Shown: piece by piece, positions 57,924 to 64,000 of the stretch
Numbering within the stretch: the stretch's first letter is position 1
Layout: every line of letters begins with the position of its first letter
The notes under the pieces: model-generated
What the model was told of the DNA's origin: nothing
Database searches by the model: none
The model's input: the letters and a program-made list of their open reading frames with translations, nothing else
NCBI RefSeq assembly: GCF_000802365.1
Contig: NZ_JSZE01000004.1
Coordinates: 1 to 64,000 of the forward strand
Direction: 5' to 3'
Length of the DNA stretch: 64,000 nt
DNA from: Xanthomonas cannabis pv. cannabis
Lineage (GTDB): Bacteria > Pseudomonadota > Gammaproteobacteria > Xanthomonadales > Xanthomonadaceae
Made by a program: the position numbers and the translations under genes

Positions 57924-59252
57924 TCAGCGAGCGCTGAAGCGATTGACGGGGCGTTGCAGCCCCAGATGATCGCGCAGCGTGCGCCCGGCATATTCACGCC
58001 GGAACAGCCCACGCCGCTGCAGCTCCGGCACCACGTGCGTGGCCACATCGGCCAGGCCGCCGGGCAGATGTGGCACCAGCACGTTGAACCCGTCTGCCGC
58101 GCCCTGTTCGAACCAGGCCTGCAACTCGTCGGCAATCTGCGTGGGCGTGCCGATCAGGCTGTAGTGGCCGCGCCCGCCGGCAATGCGCCGGCCAAGCTGG
58201 GCGATGCTCAGCTGTTCCTGCCCGGCCAGCTCGGTGAACAATTGCTGGCGGCTGCGCTGGCCGGTTTCGGTGAGCGGCAATTCCGGTAGCGGACCATCGG
58301 CCGGATAGCCGGACAGGTCGAAGTTGCCCAGCATGCGCGACAACAGCGCAATGCCGACCTGCGGCTCCACCAGGTTCTGGAACTGCTCGAATTTTTCCTG
58401 CGCCTCGGCCTGGCTCTGCCCCACCACGATGAACACGCCGGGCAACACCTTCAGCGCATCGCGCGCGCGGCCGAACTGTTCCAGCCGTCCCTTGATGTCG
58501 GCATAGAACGCCTGCGCCTTGGCCAGCGACGATTGCGCGGTGAACACCACCTCGGCCGTCTCGGCGGCCAGCGCACGCCCGGGCTCGGACGAGCCGGCCT
58601 GCACCAGCACCGGGTGACCCTGCGGTGCACGCGCAATATTGAGCGGACCACGCACCTGGAAGTGCGCGCCGCGGTGGTCCAGCACATGCGCACGCGCCGG
58701 GTCGTGATGCAGGCCGGCCGCCTTGTCGGCGATGAAGGCATCGTCGTCCCAGCTGTCCCACAGCCCGGCCACCACCTGCTGGAACTCGCGCGCTCGTGCA
58801 TAGCGCTCGGCATGCACGTAATGCGCATCGCGATTGAAATTGAGCGCCTCGTCGGCGGCATCGGAGGTGACCAGGTTCCAGCCGGCACGCCCGCCGGAGA
58901 GATGATCCAGCGAGGCGAACTTGCGCGCCACGTGATACGGCTCGTTGTAGCTGGTGGTCATGGTGGCGATCAGGCCGATGCGCTCGCTCACCGTTGCCAG
59001 CGCGCTGAGCAGGGTCAGCGGCTCGAACAGGCTGGAACGCGCCATCTGCGGGGCGACCGGCCCGCCCGCTGCGGCCAGGCTGTCGGCGACGAACACCGCG
59101 TCGAACCTGGCGGCTTCGGCAATGCGCACCATCTCGCGGTACTGCGCAAAATCCAGCGTCTGCGCACTGACCTGTGGGTGCCGCCACGCCGCTACGTGAT
59201 GACCGGTGGCCATCAGGAATGCACCTAGCGACAGCTGACGTGGCGCACTCAT
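57924..59252 (-). CDS. Flavin-dependent monooxygenase (NtaA/SnaA/DszA/SsuD-like)
   Basis: A 442-residue luciferase-like (LLM) monooxygenase that uses FMNH2. It contains LSLGAFLMATGHHVAAWRHP, DHLSGGRAGWNLVTS, NFNRDAHYVHAERYARAREF and PVLVQAGSSEPGRALAAETA, all typical of the NtaA/SnaA/DszA branch. Next to SsuABC it is best explained as a desulfonating oxygenase releasing sulfite from organosulfur compounds. ATG at 59252 gives MSAPRQLSLGAFL; longer frames are unsupported. The flavin reductase is not encoded in the window. Confidence 0.9.
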   Translation of the reverse strand: MSAPRQLSLGAFLMATGHHVAAWRHPQVSAQTLDFAQYREMVRIAEAARFDAVFVADSLAAAGGPVAPQMARSSLFEPLTLLSALATVSERIGLIATMTTSYNEPYHVARKFASLDHLSGGRAGWNLVTSDAADEALNFNRDAHYVHAERYARAREFQQVVAGLWDSWDDDAFIADKAAGLHHDPARAHVLDHRGAHFQVRGPLNIARAPQGHPVLVQAGSSEPGRALAAETAEVVFTAQSSLAKAQAFYADIKGRLEQFGRARDALKVLPGVFIVVGQSQAEAQEKFEQFQNLVEPQVGIALLSRMLGNFDLSGYPADGPLPELPLTETGQRSRQQLFTELAGQEQLSIAQLGRRIAGGRGHYSLIGTPTQIADELQAWFEQGAADGFNVLVPHLPGGLADVATHVVPELQRRGLFRREYAGRTLRDHLGLQRPVNRFSAR

Positions 59253-59301
59253 CGTGGACCGCCGCACGTGTCGCAACTCACCGTCACGTTCAAACCCATC
59301 G

Positions 59302-61554
59302 TCAAAAATCCTTGCGCACTTGCAGGCCCAGGTAACGCCGATCGTCGCGCGGTACCAATCGATAGACATTGCCGGTGGCGTTGGCCAGCAGCGGCGCGTA
59401 CGACCGATCGCCGAGATTGCGTCCCAGCACCGCCACCCGCCAGCCGTGCGCATCGTCGGCAACTGCGATGCTGGCGTTCCAGATCGCATACGGTCCCTGG
59501 ATGGTCTGCGGAGTCTGGCTGAGGTCGTACTGCACGCTGTCCTGCCAGCTCACATCGCCGTTGAATTCCAGCGCCAGGCTGCCCCGCAGCGGCACGCGAT
59601 AACCCGCACGCAGAGTGCCCTTCCAGTCCGGCGAAAACGGCAGCGGCCGGCCATCGACATTGCAGTTGGCCGCCGCCGCTGGCGGGCAGGCGAAGCGCTG
59701 GATGCGTGCCTGCGTGTAGGCCAGCGAGGCGGCCAGGCTGAGCCGCTCGGTCGGGCGGTAGTCCAGGTCCAGCTCCAGGCCCTGCGTGCGCACCTGCCCG
59801 GCATTGATCAGCCGCGTCACCACCTGCCCGGCCACGGTGTCGAAGAAGTTCGCCTGGTAATTGGCATATTCGGTATGGAACAACGCCACGTTCGCACTCA
59901 GCCGGTCATCCAGGGCGCGCGCCTTCAAACCCAGTTCCCAGGCGTTGGAGGTTTCCGGCTTCAATGCCGGCGTATCGCGCGGCTGCATGTTGAAGAACAC
60001 GTTGTAGGCCGGGCCCTTGTAGCCGCGCGAATAGGTGAGGTAAGCCGTGGTGCGCGCATCGAAGTCGTATTGCAGGCCGGTGCGACCCGAAATGCCGTTT
60101 TCTGCGGTGCTGCCGCTGCTTGCGATGGCCGGCTGGATGCCGGTGACCGCCGTTGCGGAGGTGGACACGCGCCGATGGTGATAGTCCAGCGTGTCGCGGG
60201 TGAAGCGCACACCGAGCAAGGCGCGCAGATCCGGGCGCCAATGCCAGGTGGCTTCGCCGAACGCGGCGTAGGTCTGCGCACGGGTGGCGTAGTCGGCCAC
60301 GCCGACCGTGCTGGCAGTGGGCGAGGTGACGGTGCGGCGGTAGGTTTCGTCGCTGCGCGCGTGCAGGTAATACAGCCCGGCCACCGCCTCCACGGCGCGG
60401 TCGCGCGGGGTCTGCACGCGCAGTTCCTGCGAGTACTGCGTGTAGCCCAGATCGCCCCGGTCATGCGATGCCGGAAACGCCGCACTGCGCTGGGCGGTGC
60501 GGTCGCCATCCTGGAATTGCGTGTTGTCCCATTGCCGCCATGCGCTGATCGAGGTCAGCACCAGCTCACCGACGTGCTGATCCAGCTGCAGCGAGGCGCC
60601 CTTGTTGATGTCGTCCAGAGACGTGGGGAAATCGCTGTTGATCTGCCGGTTGTTGGCCCCGGCCCGCACCGGCGCCAGGGCGGCGGCAAAGTCGGCACGC
60701 GTGCTGGCCACCACCACCCCGCTGGGCGCATCGCTGTGGGACTGCAGGTAATCGGCCAACAGGGTCGCGGTGAAGTCGGGCGTGGGCGTGAGATCCAGCC
60801 GCAGCCGCGCACCGGCGCGTCGGTAGCCATTGACGGTCTGCCCATTGGCCACGTTGCGCACGTTGCCGCCGTACTCGGCCCACACCGCCGACACGCTGGC
60901 CTTGAGCACCTCCGGCAGCAACGCGCCCCCGATGCTGGCACGCACGCGGTCTTCGTCGCCGCCACCAAAGTGCGAGTAATCCACATAGCCGCCAACTGTC
61001 TCCGGCGCCGGCTTGCTGACGATGTTGAGCACCCCGGCCGAAGCGTTCTTGCCGAACAAGGTGCCCTGCGGCCCGCGCAGCACCTCGATGCGTTCGACAT
61101 CGAGCAGATCCAGCGTGGCCTGCCCGGGCCTGCCCAGCACCACGCCATCGATCACCGTGGCCACGCTGGGCTCCACGCCCGGCGAAGTGGAAATGGTGCC
61201 CACCCCGCGCAGGAACAACGAGGTGTCCTTGTTCGACGCGCCGGTGCGGAAGGTCAGGCTGGGCACCAGTGCCGGCAGGTCCGCCACGCTGTTGCGGTTC
61301 TCGCGCTCCAGCGTCTCGCCCTGCACCACCGACACCGCCACCGGCACCTGCTGCAAGGTGGTTTCGCGCCGTGTGGCCGTCACCGTCACTGCACCGAGCG
61401 TCTGCGCCGCGCCCGCCGGCGTCGCGGGTTCACCCACTTCATCCGCCATGGCCGGCGCACACGCCAGCGCCAGGCTCCATGCCAATCGTTGCGGGGTAGC
61501 CAACCACCTTGAAGCAGAAGCGATCCCGGCGGGGATCCGGTGTTGCACAGGCAT
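59302..61554 (-). CDS. TonB-dependent receptor of the organosulfur operon
   Basis: A 750-residue outer-membrane receptor. Signal peptide residues 1-37, Ton-box-like [20 protein letters not shown], plug with [40 protein letters not shown] and [20 protein letters not shown]. The barrel ends [20 protein letters not shown] lies just before the ATG. It heads the operon that continues with a monooxygenase, reductase and SsuACB, so it probably brings sulfonates or sulfate esters across the outer membrane. A 7-11-7 dyad is found 145 nt upstream. Confidence 0.9.
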   Translation of the reverse strand: MPVQHRIPAGIASASRWLATPQRLAWSLALACAPAMADEVGEPATPAGAAQTLGAVTVTATRRETTLQQVPVAVSVVQGETLERENRNSVADLPALVPSLTFRTGASNKDTSLFLRGVGTISTSPGVEPSVATVIDGVVLGRPGQATLDLLDVERIEVLRGPQGTLFGKNASAGVLNIVSKPAPETVGGYVDYSHFGGGDEDRVRASIGGALLPEVLKASVSAVWAEYGGNVRNVANGQTVNGYRRAGARLRLDLTPTPDFTATLLADYLQSHSDAPSGVVVASTRADFAAALAPVRAGANNRQINSDFPTSLDDINKGASLQLDQHVGELVLTSISAWRQWDNTQFQDGDRTAQRSAAFPASHDRGDLGYTQYSQELRVQTPRDRAVEAVAGLYYLHARSDETYRRTVTSPTASTVGVADYATRAQTYAAFGEATWHWRPDLRALLGVRFTRDTLDYHHRRVSTSATAVTGIQPAIASSGSTAENGISGRTGLQYDFDARTTAYLTYSRGYKGPAYNVFFNMQPRDTPALKPETSNAWELGLKARALDDRLSANVALFHTEYANYQANFFDTVAGQVVTRLINAGQVRTQGLELDLDYRPTERLSLAASLAYTQARIQRFACPPAAAANCNVDGRPLPFSPDWKGTLRAGYRVPLRGSLALEFNGDVSWQDSVQYDLSQTPQTIQGPYAIWNASIAVADDAHGWRVAVLGRNLGDRSYAPLLANATGNVYRLVPRDDRRYLGLQVRKDF

Positions 61555-61698
61555 GGAGGTCCTTGTGGGGGGGGCGATATGGCGTATTCCGAGCGCGTTG
61601 CGGCCGGTTGTGCGCGCGTCGCTTGGCGTTCTGTCGCCAAGCCGGCCGGACCGCGCATGGCAGTAGGGGCATGCTGTTTGCCAGCGCCGCGAGCGTCA

Positions 61699-61723
61699 AA
61701 TAACCAATGTTTAGGTGGTTATT
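61699..61723. promoter_or_regulatory. Inverted repeat AATAACC-N11-GGTTATT
   Basis: A perfect 7-bp inverted repeat with an 11-nt spacer between the divergent organosulfur operon and the GIY-YIG gene. The spacing is typical for LysR-type regulators, of which CysB and Cbl govern sulfur genes. No LysR gene is next to it. Confidence 0.5.
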
Positions 61724-61815
61724 CACTCGCACGTTGCGTGGTTGGCGCCGGCCCGCACCGCCATCGTCGGTGCGCTGACGCTGTGCAGGCGCCGGCCAGC
61801 GGCGATAATGCGGCC

Positions 61816-62124
61816 ATGGATGCACCCAAGCCCTGGTATCTGTATCTGCTGCTGTGCCGCAACGGCAGCTATTACGCCGGGATCACCAATGATCTGGAGC
61901 GGCGTTTCCAGGCGCATGCGCAAGGCACCGGCGCGCGCTACACGCGCGCCAATCCGCCGCTGCAGATCATGGCCAGCCACCGCTACCCGGACCGCAGCAG
62001 CGCCTCGCGCGCGGAGTGCGCGCTCAAGCGTCAGCCGCGTGCGCGCAAGCTGGCGTGGCTGCTGGCGCAGCCGGCGGCTGTGGCCGGGTCACAGCCCGCT
62101 GACGCTGCGGTCACGCCCGACTAG
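61816..62124 (+). CDS. GIY-YIG domain protein (UPF0213/YhbQ type)
   Basis: A 102-residue single-domain GIY-YIG protein. It begins [20 protein letters not shown] with Tyr and the YAG core of GIY-YIG, followed by [19 protein letters not shown]. This is the YhbQ/UPF0213 branch, whose members have weak nuclease activity or act in DNA repair; function in vivo is unclear. ATG at 61816 begins [10 protein letters not shown]. The next gene starts 46 nt later. Confidence 0.88.
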   Translation: MDAPKPWYLYLLLCRNGSYYAGITNDLERRFQAHAQGTGARYTRANPPLQIMASHRYPDRSSASRAECALKRQPRARKLAWLLAQPAAVAGSQPADAAVTPD

Positions 62125-62170
62125 CCGCGCATTGCCTAGGCTGCAGCGCCATTCGAACGCGGAGCAGCGC

Positions 62171-62878
62171 ATGCACTATCAGCTCTATTACTGGACCGGC
62201 CTGCAGGGACGCGGCGAATTCGTCCGTCTGGCGCTGGAGGATGCAGGTGCCCATTACACCGATATGGCGCGCGTCGACGGCGATGAGGCCATGACAGCAT
62301 TCCTGCAGGGTCGGCAGGACGGTGCACAGCCGTTCGCACCACCCTTCCTGCGTGCGGGCGATGTCGTGGTGGCCCAGGTGGCGGCGATCCTGCATTTCCT
62401 GGGGCCACAGCTGCAGTTGGTGCCCGAGGCCGAGGCCCAACGGCTGCAGGCGCTGCAACTGCAGATGACCATTGCCGACCTGGTGGCCGAAGTGCACGAC
62501 ACCCATCACCCAATCGGCGTCGGGCTGTACTACGAGGATCAGAAAGCCGAAGCGGCCAAGCGCGCTGCGGACCTGCGCGAGAACCGGTTACCCAAGTTCC
62601 TGGGCTATTTCGAGCAGGTGCTGCAACACGCCGGTGGCACGCATGCGCTGGGGAAACACTCGTACGTGGACCTGTCGTTGTTTCAGCTGGTCAGCGGGCT
62701 GGACTACATGTTCCCCAAACGCATGGCGACGCTTGCCAAGGACCTGCCTGGCCTCAAGGCCCTGCAGCAGCGCGTGGCCGAGCGGCCGCGGATTGCGGCC
62801 TATCTGGCCTCCGAGCGCCGCGTGGCGTTCAACACCAACGGCATCTTCCGCCACTACCCGGAGCTGGATGCCGACTAG
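62171..62878 (+). CDS. Glutathione S-transferase-like protein
   Basis: A 235-residue protein of the GST fold. The thioredoxin-like N domain is YQLYYWTGLQGRGEFVRLAL with Tyr residues in the usual place; the helical C domain includes SYVDLSLFQLVSGLDYMFPK and ends RIAAYLASERRVAFNTNGIF. It resembles sigma-class-like bacterial GSTs. ATG at 62171 (MHYQLYYW) has GGAGCAG upstream. Its stop overlaps a possible small gene on the other strand by a CTAG. Substrate unknown. Confidence 0.87.
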   Translation: MHYQLYYWTGLQGRGEFVRLALEDAGAHYTDMARVDGDEAMTAFLQGRQDGAQPFAPPFLRAGDVVVAQVAAILHFLGPQLQLVPEAEAQRLQALQLQMTIADLVAEVHDTHHPIGVGLYYEDQKAEAAKRAADLRENRLPKFLGYFEQVLQHAGGTHALGKHSYVDLSLFQLVSGLDYMFPKRMATLAKDLPGLKALQQRVAERPRIAAYLASERRVAFNTNGIFRHYPELDAD

Positions 62879-63036
62879 ACATCTGCTTGAAGCCTTCGCA
62901 TGGCGGCCTGCAATCGTTGACGCGTGCGTCGAATGCGCTCATCGCACTCGCCGCCGCTGTCTTCAAACCGCACGAAGAGATGACACACCGGGCGCACGTG
63001 TGTGCGCCGCTGGTACACCTCACGTACCACTGCCAT
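62875..63036 (-). CDS. Possible small coupled ORF after DUF3014 gene
   Basis: A 53-residue frame, MAVVREVYQRRTHVRPVCHL onward, basic and without known motif. Its ATG shares one base with the stop of the DUF3014 gene (TGATG), as in coupled genes. It ends on the CTAG that also ends the GST gene. It may be chance. Confidence 0.35.
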   Translation of the reverse strand: MAVVREVYQRRTHVRPVCHLFVRFEDSGGECDERIRRTRQRLQAAMRRLQADV

Positions 63037-63851
63037 CAGCGTCCCTGCAACAGTGCCGCGCGTATGGCGTGTAACTGCGCCTTTACTGCCTGCGCCTGGC
63101 TTGGCCCCAGGCGCAGGATCGCCTTCTGCCCGACGGATAAACCTTCCAGCGCCGGATCCACGAAGCGATAGCGGCCACGCTCGTCGCGCACCACGGCAAT
63201 GGGCTGACGTGGCTCCGGGGTCCGCAGCAGATGGTCGATCACATCGATCACGCGATCGTTGAAGTAGCGGTCGGGCGCGCCCAGGTTGGCGTAGGCCTGC
63301 TGAAACAACGGGTAGAAGCGCACATAGCTGCGGACCAGTGCCTGCGCATCCACCGTGGTGAACGCGGTGACATATGGCGCGTAGCGCGCGGCGTTGGCCT
63401 GATCGATGACACTGTGATCGGCAGCGCTGCTGACCTGGAACTCGCCCGGCACCGGCTGCAGCACCAGGGCACGCCGGCTGATGCTGGGCTGGGTGAGATT
63501 GTCGATCATCACCACCACGCGCTCGATCAGGTGCGCACGCAGCACGATCGACAACGCGTCGTCTTGTTGCACCAGCGCCTGCAGTGCCTGCCACGCGGCC
63601 TCATCACTTTGCGCCAACGCCGGAATCGCTGCGTCCGCCGCATCGGGCGATGGCGTCTGCACCGGATGGCGGGGCCCGGCCGGCGCCGGCGTTGCCGGAG
63701 TGACCGCCGCCGCCACTGCTGTGGCGGTTCGGCTGATGGGCGCGGGCAGCGCGCCCGTATGCTCGGATGGCCCGCTGAACAGCCACCAGGCAGCGCCGGC
63801 GATCACTGGCACGGCCAGCAGCCATGGCCAGCGCGAGGACGGTGTTTGCAT
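63036..63851 (-). CDS. DUF3014 domain protein, membrane-anchored
   Basis: A 271-residue protein with one N-terminal membrane helix (WPWLLAVPVIAGAAWWLF), a Pro/Ala-rich linker (35-75) and a conserved domain (about 80-265) containing LIERVVVMIDNLTQPSISRR, VRFYPLFQQAYANLGAPDRY and DVIDHLLRTPEPR. This matches the DUF3014 family. The protein probably faces the periplasm. The ATG at 63851 begins the helix region. No function is known to me. Confidence 0.85.
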   Translation of the reverse strand: MQTPSSRWPWLLAVPVIAGAAWWLFSGPSEHTGALPAPISRTATAVAAAVTPATPAPAGPRHPVQTPSPDAADAAIPALAQSDEAAWQALQALVQQDDALSIVLRAHLIERVVVMIDNLTQPSISRRALVLQPVPGEFQVSSAADHSVIDQANAARYAPYVTAFTTVDAQALVRSYVRFYPLFQQAYANLGAPDRYFNDRVIDVIDHLLRTPEPRQPIAVVRDERGRYRFVDPALEGLSVGQKAILRLGPSQAQAVKAQLHAIRAALLQGR

Positions 63852-64000
63852 CGTAGAACTCCTTACGTCGACAACATCCAGGGTGTGACCATGGGATGGC
63901 GCAAGGGTTCCATCGCTCTATGGCCGCACGCGCATTCATCGCGCACGCAGGCCCACGCAGGGCACCGCGGCATGCACGGAGTTGCCTGTATTCCAGCGCA

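Noticed and set aside
59254..61512. 752-residue plus-strand frame opposite the organosulfur receptor
   Set aside because: Antisense shadow; the minus-strand receptor has signal peptide, plug and C-terminal strand.

Overview
The window is high-GC chromosomal DNA of a Xanthomonas-type gammaproteobacterium. This is inferred from the large number of TonB-dependent receptors (seven here), the xanthoferrin-type siderophore operon, a divergent BigR persulfide-detoxification locus, a chromosomal class A beta-lactamase with its AmpR-like regulator, and short GC-rich dispersed repeats between genes. No tRNA, rRNA, insertion sequence or CRISPR array was seen.

Layout. 1-3.8 kb: start of aspS, a secreted three-repeat DUF3011 protein, an FmdB zinc ribbon and an MFS transporter. 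4.2-7.6 kb: two divergent operons sharing one 18-bp palindrome; on one side a persulfide dioxygenase-like hydrolase and two YeeE/YedE half-transporters, on the other BigR, a TauE-type exporter and a DUF442 phosphatase-like protein. 7.9-14.8 kb: a TonB receptor, a Tat-exported phospholipase C, and the divergent bla/ampR-like pair. 15.2-17.2 kb: a YheS-type ABC-F ATPase carrying an in-frame copy of the dispersed repeat. 17.3-25.9 kb: three paralogous TonB receptors in the same orientation with a VOC protein between the first two. 26-29.6 kb: a cytochrome P450 and a YbaL-type cation/proton antiporter.

29.8-34.9 kb is the most unusual stretch, with visibly lower GC. It is a stepwise-decaying tandem array of [lipoprotein immunity-like gene + GxSxG lipase effector-like gene] units. 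The first unit is complete. The second keeps the lipoprotein but has a truncated lipase. The third is a pair of frameshifted remnants. A coiled-coil membrane protein follows the intact effector.

35.1-45.5 kb is the siderophore operon: HpcH/HpaI aldolase, receptor, ATP-grasp ligase, NIS synthetase, MFS exporter, second NIS synthetase and PLP decarboxylase, mostly with overlapping start and stop codons and a Fur-box-like site in front. 45.6-49.3 kb is a cobalamin locus (riboswitch, btuB, cobT) in which cobU and the gene after cobT survive only as broken fragments. 49.6-53.8 kb: metY and clpB, the latter with a sigma-32-like promoter. 54-61.6 kb: an organosulfur acquisition operon (TonB receptor, flavin-dependent monooxygenase, aldo/keto reductase, SsuA, SsuC, SsuB) with a 7-11-7 inverted repeat upstream. 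61.8-64 kb: a GIY-YIG protein, a glutathione S-transferase-like protein and a DUF3014 protein.

Functionally the window is rich in nutrient uptake (iron, B12, sulfur), sulfur-stress defence and probable interbacterial competition.
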